From Deltaproteobacteria bacterium (GTDB taxonomy: Bacteria > Desulfobacterota_C > Deferrisomatia > Deferrisomatales > JACRMM01), in assembly GCA_016218905.1 (NCBI GenBank), contig JACRCS010000999.1, positions 1 through 6,506 of the forward strand: a stretch of 6,506 nt of DNA, in the 5' to 3' direction. Below, in pieces: positions 1 to 6,050 of this stretch. Under the pieces are notes generated by a model. It worked only from the letters and a program-made list of their open reading frames with translations. It did not search any database and had not been told where the DNA came from. Position 1 is the first letter of the stretch, and each line of letters begins with the position of its first letter. Position numbers and translations under genes: made by a program.

Positions 1-37
1 AGCGATCCCCCGTTCTAGCCCACTGCAACCCCAGACC

Positions 38-68
38 GGGTGACGGGTCCCGACGAGCCCCGTCACCC
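38..68. repeat. 10-bp perfect inverted repeat (stem-loop)
   Basis: GGGTGACGGG at 38-47 is the exact reverse complement of CCCGTCACCC at 59-68, with an 11-nt loop. Neither strand shows a T-run after the stem, so it is not a typical intrinsic terminator. The stop codon of the minus-strand ORF at 63-281 lies in the right arm. Its role is unknown; a REP-like or regulatory hairpin is possible. Confidence 0.5.
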
Positions 69-281
69 ATTCACCCCAGCCGCGTGACAATAGCCCAGAT
101 AATCAGACAATCCCCTCTCCTTTAATCTGAGAAACAACAAACGGGGGCGACCGTATGACGGTCGGAGCCCGTAGGAGAGGTCGGGAATCTTGTCAGCGAT
201 CAACTTAAGCGCGCTGAACGGCGTGGGATGAAGGCGCCCGGCTTGGTCAAGGATCGACAGCTTCGTCAGGGCCTGAGCCAT
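63..281 (-). CDS. Short hypothetical ORF, possibly a decayed gene
   Basis: This is an ATG-started frame of 72 codons, preceded by a purine-rich AAGGGGAGAG that could serve as a ribosome binding site. A 35-codon GTG frame (266-373, minus) overlaps its start by 16 nt. No family is recognised with certainty. The middle of the protein, with LRPSYGRPRLLFLRL at about residues 39-53, vaguely resembles the core of RelE/HigB (Gp49-like) toxins, where an 'ELR...G..R.LFF' pattern is usual. The usual C-terminal tail of that family is not seen, and an antitoxin partner is not evident. G+C at third codon positions is high in the first half and falls after about residue 45. A strong hairpin followed by a T-rich stretch lies inside the frame at 131-172, which argues against an intact gene. 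It may be a remnant or a chance ORF. Confidence 0.22.
   Translation of the reverse strand: MAQALTKLSILDQAGRLHPTPFSALKLIADKIPDLSYGLRPSYGRPRLLFLRLKERGLSDYLGYCHAAGVNG
131..172 (-). terminator. Terminator-like hairpin followed by T-rich tract
   Basis: On the minus strand, two nested stems (ACGGG/CCCGT at 141-145 and 168-172; CGACCGT/ACGGTCG at 148-154 and 158-164) close on a 3-nt loop. They are followed by TTTGTTGTTTC running down to 131. This is the layout of a Rho-independent terminator for a transcript coming from about position 200-400. It conflicts with the open frame at 63-281, which spans it; either that frame is spurious or transcription stops within it. Confidence 0.5.
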
Positions 282-513
282 CTCTCCCCTTCTGCCGGTA
301 GTCCATGGGGCCGCTCATCTGTGCTAAGACCCTCCACGTCCGCCGTCAGGTCGTCGATGATCTTCTGGTCCACTCTGGAGGAGTACTCACCGCCATGTGA
401 AAATAGAGCGGTTCACTCGCCGCTTACGCGAAACCGCCGCAGCGGATGCGGGAGCCGCGGGAAAGAGCAGGACAGAGGCCGCCACCTAGCCTTTGAGGCG
501 GCTGTTTGGCGCG
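282..513. other. Intergenic stretch without a supported gene
   Basis: Open frames here are short or are shadows on the opposite strand. A 35-codon minus-strand frame (266-373, GTG start) precedes the ORF at 63-281, but it has no recognisable family and no good ribosome binding site. A loose 6-bp inverted repeat, GCGGTT/AACCGC (408-413 and 432-437), is the only other structure seen. Confidence 0.5.
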
Positions 514-549
514 CTGCGTGGTCGGTCTGCGTGGTCGCCTGGGTGGTCG
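514..549 (+). repeat. Three 11-bp direct repeats upstream of the activator gene
   Basis: CTGCGTGGTCG occurs at 514-524 and 527-537, and CTGGGTGGTCG (one mismatch) at 539-549. The start-to-start spacing is 13 and 12 bp. They lie about 95-130 bp upstream of the activator's start codon and directly before the palindrome at 552-564. Such a cluster suggests protein-binding sites, possibly for the activator itself. This is inferred from position only. Confidence 0.5.
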
Positions 550-551
550 TC

Positions 552-564
552 TTGCCCTGGGCAA
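552..564. promoter_or_regulatory. Perfect hyphenated palindrome, candidate operator
   Basis: TTGCCC and GGGCAA flank a single T, giving a 13-bp perfect dyad, followed at once by a run of A. Dimeric Fis-type HTH proteins bind dyads of this kind, so it could be an autoregulatory operator overlapping the promoter. A terminator is unlikely because the plus-strand stem is followed by A, not T. Confidence 0.4.
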
Positions 565-580
565 AAAAATGTTTTAGAGT
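552..580 (+). promoter_or_regulatory. Candidate promoter of the sigma-54 activator gene
   Basis: TTGCCC (552-557) and TAGAGT (575-580) are separated by 17 bp, each matching 4 of 6 bases of the sigma-70 consensus, in the most AT-rich stretch of the upstream region. A competing reading is a sigma-54 type element with GG at 542-543 and TTGC at 552-555 (GG-N10-GC spacing), but the rest of the -24 box does not fit. Both readings are pattern matches only. Confidence 0.3.
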
Positions 581-630
581 TTTCCGACCTTGCTTTTTTG
601 AAAGGCCCCCGCCGGTCCCCAAGCCTGCAA

Positions 631-638
631 GGGAGGTG
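631..638 (+). promoter_or_regulatory. Strong ribosome binding site fixing the activator start
   Basis: GGGAGGTG ends 5 nt before the ATG at 644. This is a near-ideal Shine-Dalgarno match and makes 644 the preferred start. Confidence 0.8.
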
Positions 639-643
639 TCCGC

Positions 644-2239
644 ATGCTGCCCGCCAAGGATCCCGATTCTTTGGTGTCGGTGCTCCAGGAGGCGTTGCCC
701 CTCATCGCGCGGGTGACGTGGGGAAGCGCGGATCTTACGGACGAGCGCGGCATCGTGCTCCACTCAGTGGATGCGGAGGGGCGGGAGCGCCCACTGCAGA
801 CCCCGGAGATCAACCCGGTTGCGCAGCAGGCGGCCGCCACCGGTCACGCCGTGGAGGGCCCGGCGGCACGCCAGCCGGGCGGGCACGCCTGGGCCATCCC
901 CTTCGGCCCGTACACGCTCAGCGCATCCAACGGCGACCGCGCCGGCCACGAGCGGGAGCTCCTCGAGTGCTTGGAGCTGGCCCTGCCTCTGATCGCAAAG
1001 GTGGCCGGGGGCGAGGCGGTCATCTTCGACCGCGAGGGCACCCGGCTCATGAGCGTGCTCCCCAACGGGCGCCGCAATGAGGCGGTCGTCGGCAAGACCT
1101 TCGAGAGCTGCCGCCGCACGATGCTCAGCGGCCGGCCGGACGTGGGGCCGTCCCGCTCCTTCCCCGGCGCCATGGCGGTGCGGATTCCCCTCACCCGCGA
1201 CTTCGGGTTCGGCTTCAACAACGGCTGCAGCGTGCAGATCGGGCAGCAGTTGCTGGAGGAGATGAACAAGGACCGGACCGCGCGCTACACGTGGGACGAC
1301 ATCGTCGGGGAGAGCAAGGCGCTTTCGGACGCGCTCCGGGTCGCGAAGATGGCCGCAGGGACGAACTCGCCGGTCTGGATCTTCGCCGAAAGCGGCTCGG
1401 GCAAGGAGCTCTTCGCCCAGGCCATCCACAACGCGAGCTCCCGGAAGTCGAAGCCCTTCGTCGCGGTGAACTGCGCGGGCCTGCCCGCGAGCCTCATCGA
1501 GAGCACCCTCTTCGGCTACGCGACCGGGGCCTTCACCGGGGCCAAGAAGGGCGGGCAGCAGGGGCTCTTCGAACAGGCCAACGGGGGAACGCTCCTCCTC
1601 GACGAGATCAGCGAGATGGACATCAACCTGCAGGCCAAGCTCCTCCGGGTCCTACAGGAGCGCGAGGTCACGCCGGTCGGCGCTTCCCGGTCCATCCCGG
1701 TCGACGTGCGGATCATCACCACGACGAACGTCGACCTGCGCAAGATGGCCGAGGAGGGCACCTTCCGCAAGGACCTCTTCTACCGGCTGAACGTCGTCGA
1801 CCTGACGGTTCCGCCGCTGCGGGAGCGGAAGCAGGACATCCCGCTGCTCGTCCAGCACTTCCTCTCCCGCCTGAGCTTCCGGATCGGGAAGCTCGTCAGC
1901 CGCATCAGCCCCAGCGCGATGGGGCGCCTCCAGGCGTACTCCTGGCCCGGCAACGTCCGCGAGATGGAGAACTGCCTCGAGCGGGCCATGAACATGGCCG
2001 AGGGAGACACCATCCACGTCCGCCACCTGCCCGTCAACGTCTCCTGCCCGCAGCTCCGCAAGGGGCGTACCCTGCGGGAGCAGGTCCGGGACTTCGAAGT
2101 CGCCATGATCCAGGAGTCCGTCCGGGAGTGCGGGGGCAACAAGGCTCAGGCCGCGCGGCAGCTCGGGATCAGCTTCACGACCCTCTGGCGGAAGCTGCAC
2201 GGCGACGAGCCCGAGCCCCGCGAGGACTCCCCGGAGTAG
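644..2239 (+). CDS. Sigma-54-dependent Fis-family transcriptional activator with duplicated N-terminal sensor
   Basis: This 531-aa protein is predicted to be a cytoplasmic bacterial enhancer-binding protein that uses ATP hydrolysis to open sigma-54 RNA polymerase complexes. The AAA+ domain covers about residues 217-460. It contains Walker A as AESGSGKE (248-255), the sigma-54 contact loop GAFTGA (295-300), Walker B GGTLLLDEI (314-322), arginine-finger region FRKDLFYRLNV (374-384) and sensor II region WPGNVREMEN (434-443). A Fis-type helix-turn-helix lies at about 494-517 (GGNKAQAARQLGISFTTLWR). The first Walker A residue is Ala instead of the usual Gly. The N-terminal 200 residues form two related GAF-like modules (about 8-97 and 105-193), each with an ALPLIA(R/K)V segment; there is no receiver domain, so a small-molecule signal is more likely than phosphorylation. 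Ligand and target genes are unknown. It converges on the MoxR operon and is not co-transcribed with it. Confidence 0.95.
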   Translation: MLPAKDPDSLVSVLQEALPLIARVTWGSADLTDERGIVLHSVDAEGRERPLQTPEINPVAQQAAATGHAVEGPAARQPGGHAWAIPFGPYTLSASNGDRAGHERELLECLELALPLIAKVAGGEAVIFDREGTRLMSVLPNGRRNEAVVGKTFESCRRTMLSGRPDVGPSRSFPGAMAVRIPLTRDFGFGFNNGCSVQIGQQLLEEMNKDRTARYTWDDIVGESKALSDALRVAKMAAGTNSPVWIFAESGSGKELFAQAIHNASSRKSKPFVAVNCAGLPASLIESTLFGYATGAFTGAKKGGQQGLFEQANGGTLLLDEISEMDINLQAKLLRVLQEREVTPVGASRSIPVDVRIITTTNVDLRKMAEEGTFRKDLFYRLNVVDLTVPPLRERKQDIPLLVQHFLSRLSFRIGKLVSRISPSAMGRLQAYSWPGNVREMENCLERAMNMAEGDTIHVRHLPVNVSCPQLRKGRTLREQVRDFEVAMIQESVRECGGNKAQAARQLGISFTTLWRKLHGDEPEPREDSPE

Positions 2240-2245
2240 AAGCCG

Positions 2246-2271
2246 CAGGGGCCCGCTCCTGTCCTCCTTTC
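2246..2271 (+). terminator. Weak candidate terminator between convergent genes
   Basis: CAGGGG (2246-2251) can pair with CTCCTG (2256-2261), with one G-T pair and a 4-nt loop, followed by the pyrimidine stretch TCCTCCTTTC. The T-tract is poor and its end overlaps the DUF4129 stop codon. It is the only termination signal seen in the 30-nt convergent gap. Confidence 0.3.
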
Positions 2272-3733
2272 AGGTGTGCAAGGCTTCCTTGCCCGCCGAG
2301 GCACGCGCCGGCGAGCCCGAGGAGGACTTCGCCTGGGGCGCGTCGCCGGCCCACCGGACCTTGACCCGTGCCGGCCAGAGGCAGGGCCTCCGGAGCCTCC
2401 GCAGGGCCGACCGGGCTGACCGGAAGGCCGCAGCTTCCGGAGGGCAGGCGGCGTAGACCTCCCGGTGGAAGGCCTCGATGATGGCGCCGAACTCACCGGT
2501 GAGAGCCGGGAAGCTCCGGGTGAGGCGCCGCTCGTACTCCCGGGCCGTCTCGGTCGCGCCACGGGGCACGCCGCTCCAGCGGCCCCAGCCCAGGAGGGCC
2601 TCATAGACCTGAGCCGCCGTCCGGCACGGCCGGAGCCGCCGGAGGACCCGCGCGGCGAGGGAGCGCGCCCGGTCCAGCACCCGCCGCCAGAGGGCGAGGA
2701 GTTCCGGCGCCAGTGGCTTGGGCTCGGCATCCGCCGTCCGGGAGAGGAGCCAGCGGAAGACGCCGTAGAGGGTGATGCCGATCATCAGCAGGAGCACGGC
2801 GCCCAAGACTCCCCAGACGATCCAGACGAGGATCTGCCCGACCGCCTCCGGCCAGCCGCTCGTCGCGGCCTGCTTCGCGGTCTCGGCGGCCGCCGTGGGC
2901 TCCCGGGCTTCGGGCGCTCGCCCGGCGGGTGACCGCCCGCCGAGGACGCGATGGAACCAGAGGAGCGCGTTCTCGATATAGGGCAGCGAGGTGCGGCCCG
3001 CGGCGGAGAGCGCCCGGTAGCCGACGTCCGCGGCCCGGCCGAGGAACGGCAGGAAGAGGCAGATGGTGCCGAGGCCGAGGAGGAGCACCCCGGCGACGAA
3101 GCTCAGGACGGCGCCGAGGCTCCGGTAGCCCGGCAGAAAGCTCGGACCTTCGGCGCCCGAGTCCCGGGCCGCCCCCACGGCCACGAGCCCGGAGAGGAAG
3201 AAGGAGGGGAAGAGGAAGAGGGCGGAGGGCCCCGAAACTCGGATCCCGCCGACGGAGAGCCCGAAGTCGGCGAGGAGCAGGAGCAGAAAGGCGCTCAGCC
3301 CGAGGTCGAAACGCTTGCCGACGCTCGGGTCGTCCCGGCCTCGGCGGGCCAGCGCAACGCCGCCGCCCCAGAAGAGGACGCCCCACAGGAGGAGGAGCGC
3401 CATCACCGCCCACTGCCGGGTGGCGAGGGAGGCGCTGATTGGGTCACCGCCGGTCCGGGGAAGGGAGTAGGGCCACTCGCCGAAGAGACCGGCCATCCAG
3501 CGGGCCGCCGGGAGGAAGGCCGCAGCGTGGAGGGCCAGGACCGCGACGACCCTCCAGCCCCTCCCGGTGGAGACGTAGGTGAGCACGGCCGCGAGGACGA
3601 AGGAGAGGACCGCCTCCGCGAAGGGAAATGGCTGACGGAGGACGGCGGTCGTCAGGAACGTGGCCCAGGCGTAGCCCCAGCTGAGCTCCATGGCGGCGCT
3701 GGCCGGCAGCAGGAGCGTCCGACTCCTCCTCAC
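2270..3733 (-). CDS. Multi-pass membrane protein with C-terminal DUF4129-like domain (no transglutaminase domain)
   Basis: This 487-aa protein is the third gene of the MoxR-DUF58 operon. The GTG start shares a GTGA overlap with the DUF58 stop codon and has GAGGA 3 nt upstream. An ATG 14 codons later (3691) is the alternative, but it lacks a ribosome binding site and would cut into the first hydrophobic segment. Hydrophobic spans are at about 5-30, 38-56, 60-80, 108-128, 143-162, 168-188, 205-230 and 299-327. The cytoplasmic tail, about 340-450, carries the DUF4129-like segment, including AQVYEALLGWG, ATETAREYERRL and FGAIIEAFHREVYA. The TgpA-type proteins usually found here are about 650-750 aa and carry a transglutaminase core between the last membrane spans. 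Here the matching loop (about 231-298) is only about 68 residues, Ala/Pro/Glu-rich, with no Cys-His-Asp core. The role is probably structural or scaffolding at the membrane; the substrate is unknown. Confidence 0.85.
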   Translation of the reverse strand: MRRSRTLLLPASAAMELSWGYAWATFLTTAVLRQPFPFAEAVLSFVLAAVLTYVSTGRGWRVVAVLALHAAAFLPAARWMAGLFGEWPYSLPRTGGDPISASLATRQWAVMALLLLWGVLFWGGGVALARRGRDDPSVGKRFDLGLSAFLLLLLADFGLSVGGIRVSGPSALFLFPSFFLSGLVAVGAARDSGAEGPSFLPGYRSLGAVLSFVAGVLLLGLGTICLFLPFLGRAADVGYRALSAAGRTSLPYIENALLWFHRVLGGRSPAGRAPEAREPTAAAETAKQAATSGWPEAVGQILVWIVWGVLGAVLLLMIGITLYGVFRWLLSRTADAEPKPLAPELLALWRRVLDRARSLAARVLRRLRPCRTAAQVYEALLGWGRWSGVPRGATETAREYERRLTRSFPALTGEFGAIIEAFHREVYAACPPEAAAFRSARSALRRLRRPCLWPARVKVRWAGDAPQAKSSSGSPARASAGKEALHT

Positions 3734-4941
3734 GGGTCCTCGCCCCGCGCACGCAGGTCCAAGAGGGGCCGCACCGCGCGGCTCCCCGGCGAGGCCAGCC
3801 CCGGCCGGCAGACGAAGTGCGTGACCGGGACGCCCCGGGCGAGCACGTGTTCGTGGCCCGCCGCCGCCGAGTCGTCGAGTACGCACGAGAAGTAGACGCA
3901 GCTCATGCCCCAGGTGAGCTCGGCCCCGCTCCTCAGGACTTCCAGCAAAGGGGCCCGGGGCCGGGCCGAGAGCCGCGCCAGGACCTCGAGGATCGCCGAG
4001 AGCTGGCGGGTCGTCCGGGCCGCGGGCACCGAGCCCGGCCCTCCGCCCGAGACGCCCCCGTTCGTCGCGAGCCCCACCGAGAGGCCGGAGCGGTCGAGGC
4101 GGGCGGCGAGCGAACCGACGGCTTCCAGCGTCTCCTCGAAGTCTTCGGCCGTCCCGTGCTCCGTGAAGGAACCCACGTCCACGGCCAGCAGGACCTTCTC
4201 GTGGACCGTCGACTCGAGCACCTTCTCCTGCAGGCGCTGGTGCCGCGCCGTCGCCTTCCAGTGGATCTGCTTCGCAGGCTGGCCGTGCTGGTAGTCCCGG
4301 GTGCCGAGGATGAAGACCGGGTCCTCCACCGGGCTGCGCGCCCCCGGGACCCCGAAAAAGTCCCGGCGAGGGAGCCGCAGGGGCTTGAGGGCGACGAGCT
4401 TCGGGTAGACGACCACTTCGGGGCGCTCGCTTCCCTTCCGCAGGCGCGAGAGGAACTCGAAGAGGTCGCTCGCGAAGAGCCGTGCAGGGCCGAAGGCGTA
4501 GACGCCCCTCCGGCTCGCCGTCCACTCCCAGCGCAGGCGGGAGCGCTGGTGCCAGAGGAGGCTTCCGCCTTTGGCGAGGACCCTCCCCTGGGGAGTCTCG
4601 GCGAGCGGCGGCGTGACGGGGATCTCCACGTGGAGCCAGATCGGCAGGAGCTTCCGGTTTTCGGCCACGAGCTCGATCGCGACCGCTTCGCCCGGGAAGA
4701 CCCTCTCCTTGTCCACCGACGCCCGGCAGACGAGCCCCCGGTGCCCGGCCTTCGCCCAGTACTTGATCCCGGTTCCGAAGGCGAGGACGGAGAGGGTGAC
4801 GATCGCCAGGTCGCGGTGACGGAAGAGGAGCGCGACGAAGAAGAGGACGGCGACGAGCCACTGGATCGGCGGGACCAGGAAGAACGACGAGACGCCGCAG
4901 TCCTGCCGCTCGAAGAGGGGAGGGGCGACGGGCTGGTCCAA
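3730..4941 (-). CDS. DUF58 domain-containing membrane-anchored protein
   Basis: This protein of about 403 aa is the second gene of the operon. Two adjacent hydrophobic segments (about 19-40 and 44-59) anchor the N-terminus. A beta-rich region follows (about 70-160). The DUF58 signature lies at about 213-236: GTRDYQHGQPAKQIHWKATA, followed by RHQR. A VWA-like strand, LLAVDVGS (251-258), begins the C-terminal part; its DxxS only partly matches a metal-binding MIDAS motif. DUF58 proteins accompany MoxR ATPases and are regarded as their VWA-type partners. The start is uncertain. TTG at 4941 is the first usual start codon in the frame, 32 nt after the MoxR stop, with no clear ribosome binding site. 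The frame stays open upstream into the end of the MoxR gene, where a CTG overlapping its stop codon could start translational coupling. The stop overlaps the next gene's GTG. Confidence 0.9.
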   Translation of the reverse strand: MDQPVAPPLFERQDCGVSSFFLVPPIQWLVAVLFFVALLFRHRDLAIVTLSVLAFGTGIKYWAKAGHRGLVCRASVDKERVFPGEAVAIELVAENRKLLPIWLHVEIPVTPPLAETPQGRVLAKGGSLLWHQRSRLRWEWTASRRGVYAFGPARLFASDLFEFLSRLRKGSERPEVVVYPKLVALKPLRLPRRDFFGVPGARSPVEDPVFILGTRDYQHGQPAKQIHWKATARHQRLQEKVLESTVHEKVLLAVDVGSFTEHGTAEDFEETLEAVGSLAARLDRSGLSVGLATNGGVSGGGPGSVPAARTTRQLSAILEVLARLSARPRAPLLEVLRSGAELTWGMSCVYFSCVLDDSAAAGHEHVLARGVPVTHFVCRPGLASPGSRAVRPLLDLRARGEDP

Positions 4942-4973
4942 GGCTTGCTGGCGGATCGGCGGGCCGAGCCGGA

Positions 4974-5915
4974 TCAGCTCGGCGTCGAGACCGGAACGGG
5001 GACGCGTTGGAGGACGTCCTCCAGCACCCGCTCCGGGCTCTCGCCTCGGAGCTTCCCCTCCTCTTTGAGGACGAGCCGGTGGGCGAGCACGGGGAGGGCG
5101 AGCGCCTTCGCGTCATCGGGAAGGACGTAGTCTCGACCCCGCAGCGCCGCGGAGGCCTGGCAGGCGCGCATGAGGCCCAGGGCCGCGCGCGGGCTCGCGC
5201 CGAGGCGGAGCGACAGGTGCTCCCGGGTCGCGGCCACCAAGTCGACGATGTACTCCCGCACGGGCGGCGAGACGTGGACCTTCCGGCGCTCGAGCTGGAG
5301 GCGGACGATGTGCTCCGGCTGCGCGACGGCCCCGAGTCCCGCCAGCGGGTCTTCCGCCTGGAAGCGCTCCAGGATCGCCAGCTCGTCGGAGCGCTCCGGA
5401 TAGCCCAGGCGCACGCGCAGGAGGAAGCGGTCGAGCTGCGCTTCCGGGAGCGGGAAGGTCCCCTCGAGCTCGATCGGGTTCTGGGTGGCGACGACGAAGA
5501 AGGGTTGCGGTAGGGCGTAGGTGGTGCCGTCCACCGTCACCTGCCGTTCCTCCATGCTCTCCAGCAGGCTCGACTGCGTGCGGGGGATCGTCCGGTTGAT
5601 CTCGTCGGCGAGGAGCACGTTGGCCATGACGGGCCCGGCCTGGAAGGAGAACTGCCCGGTCTGCTGGTTGTAGACGTTGAAACCGGTAACGTCCGCGGGC
5701 AGCAGGTCCGGCGTGAACTGGACCCTCCGGAACGACCCGCCGATGCTCTTCGCCAGGGACTTGGCGAGCATGGTCTTCCCGAGCCCGGGGAGGTCTTCCA
5801 CGAGGACGTGGCCGTCGGCCAGGAGCCCGACCAGGAGGAGTTCCAGGGCCTGGAGCTTGCCCACGATCACCCGCGAGATGTTCCCGACGATCCGGTCACA
5901 GAGGCTGAAGTCCAC
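4974..5915 (-). CDS. MoxR-family AAA+ ATPase
   Basis: This 313-aa protein is the first gene of the operon. From GTG 5915: Walker A EDLPGLGKT (40-48), a conserved FTPDLLPADVTG (67-78), Walker B VLLADEINR (100-108), sensor 1 ATQNP (143-147), LPEAQLDRF (156-164) and sensor 2 GASPRAALGL (239-248) are all intact. MoxR proteins are cytoplasmic ATPases thought to act as chaperone-like remodelers on VWA-domain partners, here the downstream DUF58 protein. The GTG at 5915 is chosen because GGGAG lies 5 nt upstream and gives the usual short lead of about 17 residues before IVGK. An in-frame GTG at 6002 would add 29 Pro/Arg/Ser-rich residues, has no ribosome binding site, and follows an in-frame TAG 9 nt upstream. 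Family membership is certain; the cellular substrate is not. Confidence 0.95.
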   Translation of the reverse strand: MDFSLCDRIVGNISRVIVGKLQALELLLVGLLADGHVLVEDLPGLGKTMLAKSLAKSIGGSFRRVQFTPDLLPADVTGFNVYNQQTGQFSFQAGPVMANVLLADEINRTIPRTQSSLLESMEERQVTVDGTTYALPQPFFVVATQNPIELEGTFPLPEAQLDRFLLRVRLGYPERSDELAILERFQAEDPLAGLGAVAQPEHIVRLQLERRKVHVSPPVREYIVDLVAATREHLSLRLGASPRAALGLMRACQASAALRGRDYVLPDDAKALALPVLAHRLVLKEEGKLRGESPERVLEDVLQRVPVPVSTPS

Positions 5916-5920
5916 GCGTA

Positions 5921-5925
5921 CTCCC
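5921..5925 (-). promoter_or_regulatory. Ribosome binding site deciding the MoxR start
   Basis: On the minus strand GGGAG is spaced 5 nt from GTG 5915. No comparable match precedes the longer GTG at 6002 (upstream bases GACGTCATTT), so the shorter protein is preferred. Confidence 0.6.
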
Positions 5926-5974
5926 GGTCGAGCCGATACGGGTGGTTGCTTGGGGGTGCCGGCGGGCAGATCCG

Positions 5975-6004
5975 ATGATCGTTCCCGCCCATCCTTGGTC
6001 ACAA
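5975..6004 (-). promoter_or_regulatory. Candidate promoter of the MoxR operon
   Basis: On the minus strand TTGTGA (5999-6004) and GATCAT (5975-5980) are 18 bp apart, each 4 of 6 to the sigma-70 consensus. The start site would lie about 50 nt before the preferred MoxR GTG. A second TGTGA lies 16 bp upstream of the TTGTGA copy. This is a weak pattern match. If the longer MoxR start at 6002 were used, this promoter could not serve it. Confidence 0.25.
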
Positions 6005-6050
6005 ATGACGTCTATCACAGTCGGCCGCTCGGTCGCCAGCGCCGAGGGGG

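Noticed and set aside
1291..2364. Plus-strand open frame of 357 codons overlapping the activator
   Set aside because: It is a shifted-frame shadow of the AAA+ gene with Arg/Gly/Pro bias and no motifs.
2270..5116. A 948-codon open frame on the minus strand covering the DUF4129 and DUF58 genes
   Set aside because: Only the part below 3733 has protein-like sequence and membrane segments. The upstream part is Arg/Pro/Gly-rich shadow of the DUF58 gene, which has clear domain motifs in another frame.
3817..5130. Long plus-strand open frame of 437 codons opposite DUF58 and MoxR
   Set aside because: Composition is Arg/Glu/Asp/Pro-rich with no domain signature. It is the antisense shadow of two well-supported genes in GC-rich DNA.
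6023..6039. Sigma-54 -24/-12 element upstream of the MoxR gene (TGGC and GC with GG-N10-GC spacing, minus strand)
   Set aside because: The TTG of the -12 box and most of the -24 box do not match; this spacing alone is common by chance at high GC. There is therefore no good evidence that the neighbouring activator controls the operon.
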